The notes under the pieces were generated by a model. The model was not told the DNA's origin and did no database searches. It saw nothing but the letters and a program-made list of their open reading frames with translations. Shown piece after piece: positions 35,729-42,846 of a stretch of 64,000 nucleotides of DNA. Numbering within the stretch: position 1 is the first letter of the stretch; every line of letters begins with the position of its first letter. Position numbers and translations under genes: made by a program. This DNA comes from Lentisphaeria bacterium UBA4640 (GTDB taxonomy: Bacteria; Verrucomicrobiota; Lentisphaeria; Victivallales; UBA1829). The stretch is taken from NCBI GenBank assembly GCA_002405835.1, contig DHMO01000026.1:5800-69799 (forward strand), given 5' to 3'.

Positions 35729-35756
35729 GGTATAAGATAGTTGCCATCGTTGGCAA
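35729..35756 (-). promoter_or_regulatory. uxaBA promoter with operator-like inverted repeat
   Basis: On the minus strand, TTGCCA (35756-35751), a 16-bp spacer and TATACC (35734-35729), 30 bases upstream of uxaB. The -35 is one arm of a perfect inverted repeat, TTGCCA-ACGA-TGGCAA (35756-35741), placed to let a repressor compete with RNA polymerase. The regulator is not identified. Confidence 0.65.
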
Positions 35757-35894
35757 ATGCAAGCCGAGTTGCAGAGAAAAAATCAAATTTTTCATTATTT
35801 CCTGTATCCTTCTTATTTTTCGGTTGTTTCATGCGGTTGAATTGAGTGTAAGGAGTGGATTTCAAAAAAAAACAAAAAAAATGCGAAAAAGCAT

Positions 35895-35922
35895 TTGCAT
35901 TTTTTCAGAAGTGCAGTATATT
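35895..35922 (+). promoter_or_regulatory. Promoter of tRNA-Asn
   Basis: TTGCAT, a 16-bp spacer and TATATT, 35 bases upstream of the mature tRNA 5' end. Confidence 0.7.
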
Positions 35923-35957
35923 AATGGCATACCAAGCGATAATGCTTGATACAACGC

Positions 35958-36032
35958 TCCGGCATAGCTCAGCGGTAGAGTAGGTGGCTGTTAACCACTT
36001 GGTCGTAGGTTCGAATCCTACTGCCGGAGCCA
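35958..36032 (+). tRNA. tRNA-Asn (GTT)
   Basis: The full cloverleaf folds: acceptor TCCGGCA/TGCCGGA, D-arm GCTC/GAGT, anticodon stem GGTGG/CCACT around the loop CTGTTAA (anticodon GTT at 35990-35992), T-arm GTAGG-TTCGAAT-CCTAC, discriminator G and an encoded CCA. The 3' end of the gene (CCGGAGCCAT) recurs at 41984-41993. Confidence 0.97.
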
Positions 36033-36230
36033 TTTTTTTGCTCCGTTTTTCCTCGTAATTTAGCCTCGAATTCAGCTTAGATCTTCCCTTTTGGAAGCCT
36101 GTCGCATCTCTTGCTGAGATGCTCTCAAACAGGTTGAATAAGTGGACTATAAGGTGCCCATAAGGTGGTAATAAGTTACCACCGGAATCTCTTCTTTTCA
36201 AGTCCGGCAGTTATGTATGTCTAAATGACC
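36033..36230. other. tRNA-distal spacer with two strong hairpins
   Basis: About 200 bases with no gene. Two perfect stem-loops are visible: GCATCTC/GAGATGC (36104-36122, 5-base loop) and GGTGGTAA/TTACCACC (36164-36183, 4-base loop). A T-run right after the CCA may end the tRNA transcript. An open frame here on the minus strand, including the translated tRNA, is spurious. Confidence 0.55.
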
Positions 36231-36283
36231 GATAACGTCCGAGGAATTACGCACATTTGACGGGATAGAGGCTTGAAAAAGCC
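36231..36283 (+). repeat. Dispersed ~53-bp repeat, copy A
   Basis: It starts GATAACGTCC and ends with the small hairpin AGGCTT-GAAA-AAGCC(T). By eye it matches copy B (40882-40934) at about 43 of 53 positions without gaps, and copies C and D partly. All copies are in the same orientation and lie only between the tRNA and the pilus locus. It may be the end of an insertion element. Confidence 0.65.
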
Positions 36284-36460
36284 TGTTTCCATGATTGATT
36301 ATTGTTTTGACCCAAAATCAAACGAAAGGAAACAGGCTAAATGTAGCGCAAAAAAGAAAAAGTCAATCTCTGGAATCATCAAAATCAGGAAATAACCACA
36401 TTTTCAGGCACGGTTATTTACTTTACCATTGATGAACCAGAAAAAGAACCGGAAAACTGA
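36280..36460 (+). pseudogene. Mobile-element leader and short frame with ATG-TAG start
   Basis: An 11-bp perfect inverted repeat, AGCCTGTTTCC (36280-36290) and GGAAACAGGCT (36328-36338), would hide the AAAGGAAA ribosome site of an ATG at 36341. The second codon is TAG, after which 37 codons are open (including KEKVNLWNHQNQEITTFSG and VIYFTIDEPEKEPEN) to a stop at 36458. A leader hairpin sequestering the start is typical of transposase genes. I read this as the broken front end of an unknown insertion element next to repeat A; the family is not recognised. Confidence 0.4.
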
Positions 36461-36469
36461 AACAGAGAT

Positions 36470-37096
36470 TCACTTACGAAAAGCAGCTTGAGCAGCTTTC
36501 GCTGTAATTCTACACGTAACAGCATCAAATGTTCCTCCGACAACTCCGCCAACAACTGGAATAAGCTTGGTTAGATTGACAATTCCCTTTTCTCCAGCTT
36601 TGGTTATCAAACGAAAACCGACAGCTTGGTTGATTCGCTTCAATGCTTCTCCGGGAAGTTTCCTGATAGCGGCATAAGTCAAACTGGAACCAAGCCTAAT
36701 TCCAGCCTGTTTGCAAACCTCTTTGACATCCTGTCCGATGATAACGCAAAGAATTAAAGTTTTAACTTTGTCTTCTTTGAGATCATGACCATAAATTCTT
36801 GCAATAGCCGCAGCCATTCGCGCTTGCAGAATCCACGATGCGCCCAAAGAGGCCGAAATCGCAATCGGCAATGTGGCAAAACCTCCAAGCCCTGTAATAA
36901 AACCTGTAGAAAAGTTTTTTGTGGTTTCCCAGTTGATCAAACTCTCTACACGAGTATCGTTATCGTCATAATCCGGGTTGTTCAGATACTCCAATGCAAG
37001 TTCTTCTGCACTGGAGAGTGGACCAACACCACCAACAGCTTTTTCCGTCAGCCAGTTTGCCACTTGTAACGCTTTTGATTCTTTCGTTTCAGTCAT
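36470..37096 (-). CDS. EcsC-family protein
   Basis: A 208-residue protein matching the EcsC family. The hydrophobic glycine-rich block TGLGGFATLPIAISASLG, the following WILQARMAAAIARIYGHDL and the C-terminal KLIPVVGGVVGGTFDAVT are the family signature. These proteins are probably membrane-associated and have no established function; they occur near stress and defence genes. GAGGAG lies 6 bases upstream of the ATG. It faces the mobile-element remnant and is separated by about 590 bp from the helicase operon on the same strand, so it is a separate unit in the tRNA-linked island. Confidence 0.85.
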   Translation of the reverse strand: MTETKESKALQVANWLTEKAVGGVGPLSSAEELALEYLNNPDYDDNDTRVESLINWETTKNFSTGFITGLGGFATLPIAISASLGASWILQARMAAAIARIYGHDLKEDKVKTLILCVIIGQDVKEVCKQAGIRLGSSLTYAAIRKLPGEALKRINQAVGFRLITKAGEKGIVNLTKLIPVVGGVVGGTFDAVTCRITAKAAQAAFRK

Positions 37097-37335
37097 TTTA
37101 CACTCCTCTGCAACGATTTTTTGCTTTTATTGTATCCAGCATGCCGGAACCAAAGCATTCATGATACCGCACAAGACCTCTTGTATACCTTTGTTTTGTT
37201 TAGCTCTGCAAAAAAAAAGACGCACCCTGCTGCACTCTGCCCATGGTACGCCAATACCAGATAACGAATGCAAACAGAATACGTCCAAAGGATGTATCCC
37301 GTCAGCATCTACGTTATCTGCTTTAATTTGGCGTT

Positions 37336-37572
37336 TTAGGGCAGACGTCTGCTGAAAAAAATACGTTTTATTTCTTTTGCAATTTGCTCAGTCGGCAATG
37401 CTCCTTCTGTTTGTCCAGTTATGTTAAACACCGGATAATATAGTGCATTGTTTCCTGTTTCGCAAGCCGTATCTTCGCCGATTTTATAAAAAAACGGCCG
37501 GAATACCGTAATCTGTTCTCTCGCGTTCCCGGTATTGGCGTATCATGGACGGGTTCACCGTTCGTTATACAC
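37336..37572 (-). pseudogene. Degraded gene fragment
   Basis: On the minus strand a GTG at 37572 with GAGGAGG 7 bases upstream opens a frame that meets TGA codons after 5 and 9 residues, then stays open for 68 codons to a TAA at 37336. The open part is protein-like (REQITVFRPFFYKIGEDTA, NALYYPVFNITGQTEGALPT, EIKRIFFSRRLP). I do not recognise the family. It is best read as a decayed gene of the island; the rest of the 37097-37689 gap shows nothing else. Confidence 0.4.
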
Positions 37573-37689
37573 AGCCACGCCTCCTCTACTGGTTTCCTGT
37601 TTTACCGTTATTTTTACATGACACCGTTGTCATGAGATGTCATACCAAATTATTTTCTTCGGTTTCCCGAGTGGACAGCATACGGTTTT

Positions 37690-38769
37690 TTACCTCACCC
37701 TCACCTCACGTACGAAGGGACCGAACCGGTGTTTTTTCCCAAGATTCAGCTTCCCGCGCTTCTCAAGACGCTGCAGGGTCTCCTCAACCGTATTGAGAAT
37801 GACCTGTGTATCGCCGCCGCAGGAGAGCCATTTCTCCTTCATGTAACGGAAACTCTGACGCGGAGCGGCAATCCGCTCCACCGGATACGCACTCTTGCTG
37901 CTCTGCACAATCGCACATGACGTTTTGCCTGGAGCCTTGCGCAGACCGCGTCCGACCATCTGGATTGTGGGCAGACGCGAGGCGTCGCGCAGGAACACGC
38001 TCTGGAGTTCCGGAAGGTCAAAGCCCTCGGTCAGCACGGAAACATTTGCGACAACCTGAACGTCTCCTTGCACAAAAAGGTCGAGCTGTTTGTCTTTGTT
38101 GCTTGATCCGGTGACAACTTCGCAGCGGATTCCGGAACTTTCAAGGGTGTTGCGGAAGTGGTTGCACTCGTCGATGCGGGAGAAAAACGCGATTGTCTTC
38201 CCCCATTTCTCCGGATTTTCGCAGAAGATTTTTTCCACGAATTTCAGATCCCAGACCGGCAATTTGTAGGAGTCGTAGGGAGAAAGCACACCCATATGAA
38301 TCAGCTGCTGAATCCCGCAGCACTCCACGTTGTTTTGAAACGAAAGACGCATCCGATCGGTCCGCATCGGTGTTGCGGAAAGTCCGAGCGTCAGCGAGTT
38401 GCCCGTCTTTTCGTACATATCAATACAGCTCTGAGTGGCCTCGTGGTGCGCTTCGTCAAGCACAATCATATCCGCACTCGGAGGATTGGAGCTGAAGACA
38501 GAAACATAGCGGAGATCGCAATGGAAGTACATTTCATTAACCAGCTGGGTCTGGTCGAGAATATGTTTTCTGGACGCAACCCAGTTGACCGTCAGCGGAG
38601 TCCTGCTGTTCGCCTGCAGTTCCCGGATGATCATCAATCCCATGATGGTTTTCCCGGAGCCGACGGGCGACTCCAGGAGGACCGATTTGCGTCCGGCGGC
38701 GAATTCCGCCAGCACATTCTGAACGGCGGTTGTCTGATACGGACGCTCTTCAAAATGAAAGTCATTCAT
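37690..38769 (-). CDS. Compact superfamily 2 DEAD/DEAH helicase
   Basis: A 359-residue SF2 helicase core with hardly any accessory domains. Motif I is SPVGSGKTIMG near residue 35-45, motif II VLDEAHHE near 104-111, motif III LGLSATPMRTDR near 129, and the second RecA domain has VTGSSNKDKQ, VLTEGFDLPE and the motif VI QMVGRGLRKAPGK. This resembles the Ssl2/UvrB-like helicases of phage and plasmid genomes. Its start overlaps the stop of the upstream DUF932-like gene by 4 bp, with GGAGGAG upstream, so the two are translationally coupled. It is the last gene of the SprT-like/DUF932-like/helicase operon. DNA or RNA unwinding is expected; its target is unknown. Confidence 0.88.
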   Translation of the reverse strand: MNDFHFEERPYQTTAVQNVLAEFAAGRKSVLLESPVGSGKTIMGLMIIRELQANSRTPLTVNWVASRKHILDQTQLVNEMYFHCDLRYVSVFSSNPPSADMIVLDEAHHEATQSCIDMYEKTGNSLTLGLSATPMRTDRMRLSFQNNVECCGIQQLIHMGVLSPYDSYKLPVWDLKFVEKIFCENPEKWGKTIAFFSRIDECNHFRNTLESSGIRCEVVTGSSNKDKQLDLFVQGDVQVVANVSVLTEGFDLPELQSVFLRDASRLPTIQMVGRGLRKAPGKTSCAIVQSSKSAYPVERIAAPRQSFRYMKEKWLSCGGDTQVILNTVEETLQRLEKRGKLNLGKKHRFGPFVREVRVR

Positions 38770-40220
38770 CCGGCAAACTCCTCCATCTGATCTGCGGAAT
38801 CCAGATTTTCCAGGAAGAATGCCCGCGCCGTTTTTCTAGTGTGATACATATCCTCCAGATCGAATTCATGCGACAGCATATGCCCGATCAACCCATCAAT
38901 CCGTTCGGGCGAGGAAAGCTCCTTCTCGTGATACGTCGTCAGTTCCGAGCAGAAATTGATAAGGTCGCTGATGGAGCACTGGACGGGAAGCAGCGGACGG
39001 CGTTTGGCAGTGATGTTGTTCAGCGAGGTGATTTCGTACTGTGCGCACGGATCACCCGCCATCTGCTCCAGCCGTTCATTGACCCGGCTGTACATGGACT
39101 TGGAGGATATCAGAGTCTGGATCAGCTCCTGAACCACCAGAAGTTCATGAATGGAGGCGCGTGTTTCGTGGGCGACACGGAGTCTGGACTGCATGGTCCT
39201 GAACCCATGCTCGTTACTGAACGAGGAGACCAGACGCGAAAGGTGCGTACCGGAGTTGTCATTGACTTCGATTTCCGTCCGGAAAGCATCCGCCAGCATC
39301 GTCGCGCCGTTGGAACAGACCTGCCGCTCGACCGCAAGATAAAAGGAGGGAAGGCTGACGCCGTCAACCGGATAATGGAGGGTGAGTTTGCGGGTGTAAT
39401 CACTGTCTCCGGCAATTGAGAACTTTTCATCCAGAACCATCCGTGCGGAAATGATGCCGTTCCGGTATTGCAGCTCCTGTGTGCGCGGGTCTTCAGCGAA
39501 AATCCGGCGGGCAATTTCGGGGGGCAGAATCTTTTTGTTCGCCTCGACCACACCGAGAATTTCACCGGCCTGATGATCAAACGTCGCGCGCAGGCGTAAA
39601 TCCGGATTATATTTCGCCACGCGGTCAAAGACTTCTTCTCCGGAGAAATAGCGGAAGATGTTTGTAGAGACTTTCAACTTCCGAGCGAAACTGGAAAGGA
39701 ACCGTTTGGTTACCTGGAAGACTTCTCCATTGTATTCAATCGAAAACGTTCCTCTTGCCGGATCACAGTCGACCGGATGAAGTTCCTGAATCGTCATCTG
39801 CGAATTGGAGAACTGCAGCCCTTCTGATCCCGCCCCGGTTCCGGAATGCGGAATGACCGCCGGAAGCGGCGGATGCAGTTTAAGCCAGCGTTCTTTGAGA
39901 TAAGCGGCAACCTCCTGGATTTCAGATGCTTCATATGGAAGCTGTTTGCTGAGCGATGAAGGCTGGTCGACGGGAAAGCCCTGTTCAATCAACCATTTTG
40001 CCGTTTCAACCGACTTCGCCTCTGCAAGAAAATTCCGGACAGGCAGTTCCGCTTTCATCCGCTCGACAAACTGTTCGATAATTTCGATCTCGTCCGTTTC
40101 GATTGCGGCCTGAAAAACTTCCTCCGCTACAGGGACTCCGCATTTGATCAGAAAGCGGATCGTATCGATCTTGCCTTCCTGAATGGCGAAAATCAGTAAA
40201 TTTGTGTTTGAATTATCCAT
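38766..40220 (-). CDS. Ankyrin-like N-terminus fused to DUF932-like domain
   Basis: A 484-residue protein. Residues 1-100 carry two or three degenerate ankyrin-like units (LLIFAIQEGKIDTIRFLIKC, AAIETDEIEIIEQFV, AKWLIEQGFPVD). Residues about 170-440 resemble the phage/plasmid DUF932 family, including the segments FSIEYNGEVFQVTKRFLSSF, FYLAVERQVCSNGATML and RLRVAHETRASIHE; the VCSNG motif is the best landmark. The family name is a moderate-confidence call. The start at 40220 follows GAAAGGA; an upstream in-frame ATG at 40268 would overlap the SprT-like gene. It sits between the SprT-like gene (19 bp) and the helicase (4-bp overlap). DUF932 genes are typical of mobile elements. Confidence 0.72.
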   Translation of the reverse strand: MDNSNTNLLIFAIQEGKIDTIRFLIKCGVPVAEEVFQAAIETDEIEIIEQFVERMKAELPVRNFLAEAKSVETAKWLIEQGFPVDQPSSLSKQLPYEASEIQEVAAYLKERWLKLHPPLPAVIPHSGTGAGSEGLQFSNSQMTIQELHPVDCDPARGTFSIEYNGEVFQVTKRFLSSFARKLKVSTNIFRYFSGEEVFDRVAKYNPDLRLRATFDHQAGEILGVVEANKKILPPEIARRIFAEDPRTQELQYRNGIISARMVLDEKFSIAGDSDYTRKLTLHYPVDGVSLPSFYLAVERQVCSNGATMLADAFRTEIEVNDNSGTHLSRLVSSFSNEHGFRTMQSRLRVAHETRASIHELLVVQELIQTLISSKSMYSRVNERLEQMAGDPCAQYEITSLNNITAKRRPLLPVQCSISDLINFCSELTTYHEKELSSPERIDGLIGHMLSHEFDLEDMYHTRKTARAFFLENLDSADQMEEFAG

Positions 40221-40239
40221 AGAATGAATCCTTTCTGTG

Positions 40240-40749
40240 TTAAAACAGTTCTCTTCTGATGATTTCAAAATATTCGCGGTCGCGTTTTTTGCTGCACTGT
40301 TTCTGCGCGATCACCCTGAGCGCGGCGGAACAGTCCTGCTGCATGAGTCTGCGTACGTTGACACAGTAGCCGACGGCTGAATCCGGACGGATCCAAAGCG
40401 GACCGCAGAGCTGCTTGTACTCGACACCAATCCGGGACATCTCGTTTTTGAAATCCGCGCGGTGTCCGCCCCGTTCTCCTTTTTCGTATTGCCAGATATG
40501 TGTCATTTCATGCGCCATTACTGCGATAAAACCGTTATCATTCCCTTGAACCAGATTCAGGAGATTAAACCTGATCAGGTAAGGTTTCCTCCTGACGGCC
40601 AAAGCCAGAATTCGCCCTCTCCGACTGTAAATTTCTATCCGGCAGAGCGGCAGCCGGTTCTGCCAGCAGAGTCGGTTCAGCTGGTGGAACGCATGGTAAA
40701 GAACTCTGTATTCTTCAACAAAGTTCTGAGTCGGAATCTTTTCCGTCAT
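40240..40749 (-). CDS. SprT-like zinc metalloprotease-fold protein
   Basis: A 169-residue protein with the zincin motif in VMAHEMTHIWQYEKG (HExxH near residue 80), and a further histidine in GHRADFKNEM that probably completes the metal site, as in SprT/Spartan-like domains. Spartan proteins cut DNA-protein crosslinks, but small bacterial and phage SprT proteins have not been fully characterised. AAAAGGAG lies 5 bases upstream of the ATG. It is the first gene of a three-gene operon with a DUF932-like protein and an SF2 helicase, so a DNA-processing job is a fair inference. Confidence 0.85.
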   Translation of the reverse strand: MTEKIPTQNFVEEYRVLYHAFHQLNRLCWQNRLPLCRIEIYSRRGRILALAVRRKPYLIRFNLLNLVQGNDNGFIAVMAHEMTHIWQYEKGERGGHRADFKNEMSRIGVEYKQLCGPLWIRPDSAVGYCVNVRRLMQQDCSAALRVIAQKQCSKKRDREYFEIIRRELF

Positions 40750-40881
40750 AAAAGCTCCTTTTGTTTATGGAAATTTTCAAGCAGGAAATATGCCACATGC
40801 GATTGAACTCATTTTTATTGTTCCGGACCGCCCCGTCCAATTAGTTTCTGAACACTTCCGGTCAATTTTTTTCAAATAGCT

Positions 40882-40934
40882 GATAACGTCCGTGGAACTG
40901 TGCACTTTTGACAAAATGAAGGCTTGAAAAAGCC
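40882..40934 (+). repeat. Dispersed ~53-bp repeat, copy B
   Basis: GATAACGTCC to AGGCTTGAAAAAGCC, aligning without gaps to copy A. It lies in the roughly 330-base gap between the SprT-like gene and the orphan membrane gene, which otherwise contains only copy C and the membrane gene's upstream region. Confidence 0.65.
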
Positions 40935-40935
40935 A

Positions 40936-40983
40936 GACAATATCCGGGGAATTGCACAGATTTGATGTATCGAAACTTGAAAA
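40936..40983 (+). repeat. Dispersed repeat, degenerate copy C
   Basis: It shares GGAATT-GCAC-GATTTGA and CTTGAAAA with copies A and B in the same order, two bases after copy B, and forms a tandem pair with it. It is more diverged. Confidence 0.45.
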
Positions 40984-41095
40984 TCAGTTGAAAAATGATA
41001 GATTATCATATGAACCAATGGCGGCTCGGTGCTGATTTGATAACTCTATAAAAGGCTGATGGAGGAGCAGTTCGACAGAAATGGAGAAAGCAAAA

Positions 41096-41470
41096 ATGAA
41101 GATAATCTTGTTATACATATTAAATATTAACTTAATCGTATTCGCCGCAATACCTCAATTATCAAGATTATTGTTCAACAATATTTACAATTCCGACAAC
41201 ATATGGTTATGCAATCCGATTTGGACATTTCTTTGCGCATGGCAATTTTCATTAGGAAGTGATCCTCTATATTATTTAGCATGCCATATTTTGGTCTACA
41301 TCCAGATTTTTGCTTATGCATTTACATTTACTACAATTTCAGAAAAGCTAAGTAACAAAGCTTATTATTTAGCATATATACTATTTATTTTTTCCATATT
41401 TACCATTATCCCCATTAAACATAGCTCTATATCTCCTACACTACGTTTTCTATATTGGTCAACAATATAA
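41096..41470 (+). CDS. AT-rich orphan membrane protein
   Basis: A 124-residue protein with three or four hydrophobic helices (IILLYILNINLIVFAAI, YLACHILVYIQIFAYAFTF, AYYLAYILFIFSIFTIIPI). Its codons are strongly AT-rich compared with neighbours, which suggests recent transfer. I do not recognise a family. The ATG at 41096 with GGAG nine bases upstream is preferred to the ATG at 41081, but both are possible. It lies between dispersed repeat copies and has no visible partner gene. A product that small and hydrophobic might also be a fragment of a longer gene. Confidence 0.55.
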   Translation: MKIILLYILNINLIVFAAIPQLSRLLFNNIYNSDNIWLCNPIWTFLCAWQFSLGSDPLYYLACHILVYIQIFAYAFTFTTISEKLSNKAYYLAYILFIFSIFTIIPIKHSSISPTLRFLYWSTI

Positions 41471-41502
41471 AAACATTTATATTCAAAAGGATATTAGATA
41501 AA

Positions 41503-41563
41503 GTCCGATAATTTGCATACATTTGACGGGCTAGAGGCTTTTTCAAACCGCTAGCCCGTCAAA
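41503..41563 (+). repeat. Repeat copy D fused to a 13-bp inverted repeat
   Basis: 41503-41540 aligns with copy A by eye at about 31 of 38 positions. The segment TTTGACGGGCTAG (41522-41534) is followed 16 bases later by its perfect complement CTAGCCCGTCAAA (41551-41563), forming a strong stem-loop just after the orphan membrane gene. It could act as a terminator or mark an element end. Confidence 0.65.
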
Positions 41564-42084
41564 CATGCGCCCCAAGACACAGCACATTTAAGACAAATAT
41601 CTTATTAAAATAAACAATAAAACAATATTTTAAGATATTTATTTGTTTTTTATTTTTAAAAAATAAGCAAAACACGATATCACATATTTGAAAAACAGTT
41701 TAACAAGTGATATTTTATAACACATAATCTAGAACAACTATTTCACACGATGTTGTTTTAGAATGCTTCCGGAAATCAGCAAATTCCGGAGTTTGAAAGA
41801 TTTATTAAGAATAAAGGGTTTTTCAACAAAAGTTCCTTGTTTTCTTGGAAAATGAATTTGTATTTTCCTATATATCATTGAAAACAAAAACGGTTCTCCA
41901 TTCTTGAGTCAAAGAATTGAGAAGGCAAAATATCCTTAAAAGGAGAAAAATGCTTTGCGGAAATGCAGCACATACCTTAATATCCGGAGCCATGAGCTCG
42001 TAACTCTTCTATCTCCATCCCGAGAGGCGGGAATTCGGAATAGAGTAAAAATCACTAAAATAAAAGGAAAGGAAATTTATTAAG
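41564..42084. other. AT-rich spacer before the pilus operon, with a possible 17-codon leader
   Basis: About 520 AT-rich bases without a recognisable gene. Near its end AAAAGGAG precedes an ATG at 41950 that opens a 17-codon frame (MLCGNAAHTLISGAMSS) ending at 42003. This has the look of a leader peptide or a truncated gene in front of the tad operon. No certain promoter for the operon was found. The 10-mer CCGGAGCCAT shared with the tRNA 3' end lies at 41984-41993 inside this short frame. Confidence 0.4.
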
Positions 42085-42846
42085 ATGAAAAATGTGATTC
42101 CATTGATCACAGCAGTGCTTCTCGGGCTTGCCGCGGTTTTTGCCGTCAGTAAAACCATGAAGAAGACAGAAAAGCCGGAAGAACGGACGCGCAATGTTCT
42201 CATTGTTACGGCAGAAATTGCTCAAGGAGAACTGATTCAGGAGAGCCGAATTGCCGTCAAAGCGATTCCTGAAAGCGCGGCCCCTAAAAACTGTATCGAC
42301 GAAGCAAATATGTCATTCACTTTCAATCAACGGGCAAAACGCCCGATCGCAAAAGGAGATTACCTGCTTTATGCAGATATCGAACTTGATCAGAGCAAAA
42401 GCCGTGCATTGGGAGATGGACAGTGGGGTGTTCCGGTAACATTTGCCGACGGAGTACTGCTCAAGATGCTTCAACCCGGTGATGATATTGCAATTATCGG
42501 AACTTTTTCCTACAAAGAAAAAGTCAAAACCGGAAAAAATGCAGATGCGGAAGTTCGAGAAATGAACCGGACTGTCACAACGGTCATTTATCCGCGCGTC
42601 AGCATTCTGGAAATCAACGGCAGCAGTGTGCTTCTTTCTCTCCCCCCCCAGCAGGCGGTTGCACTGACAGCAATTCAGCGCAAAGCCAAACTGTTCCCGA
42701 TTCTGCGAAAGAAAAAGGATGACAATGCCCTGAACCGGATGAATGGCGGAAAATTTGAAGACTCCGCATTAACAGACATGGTCAAGGGACTTCAAAGCAT
42801 TGCCATTCCTCTTGTCCCGAGCGAAGTAAAGGAGAACCAGAAATGA
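42085..42846 (+). CDS. cpaB: Tad pilus assembly protein CpaB/RcpC
   Basis: A 253-residue protein with an N-terminal transmembrane helix (about 5-22) and a SAF/antifreeze-like domain (about 38-110, including VTAEIAQGELIQESRI and AKGDYLLYADIE), then an RcpC-like segment (GVLLKMLQPGDDIAIIGTF). CpaB sits in the periplasm next to the secretin and steadies the pilus channel. AAAGGAAAG precedes the start. It is the first gene of the tad operon; its end overlaps the secretin start by 4 bp. Confidence 0.87.
   Translation: MKNVIPLITAVLLGLAAVFAVSKTMKKTEKPEERTRNVLIVTAEIAQGELIQESRIAVKAIPESAAPKNCIDEANMSFTFNQRAKRPIAKGDYLLYADIELDQSKSRALGDGQWGVPVTFADGVLLKMLQPGDDIAIIGTFSYKEKVKTGKNADAEVREMNRTVTTVIYPRVSILEINGSSVLLSLPPQQAVALTAIQRKAKLFPILRKKKDDNALNRMNGGKFEDSALTDMVKGLQSIAIPLVPSEVKENQK

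Noticed and set aside
34051..35949. 632-codon plus-strand open frame
   Set aside because: Antisense shadow of uxaB, which shows clear family motifs.
35905..36201. 98-codon minus-strand frame containing a GFEPTTKWLTATYSTAE stretch
   Set aside because: This string is the well-known spurious translation of a tRNA gene; the tRNA-Asn explains it fully.
37543..37572. Selenocysteine at the two TGA codons of the decayed frame
   Set aside because: There is no SECIS-like hairpin visible next to the TGA codons and no selenoprotein motif in the peptide; a decayed gene is simpler.
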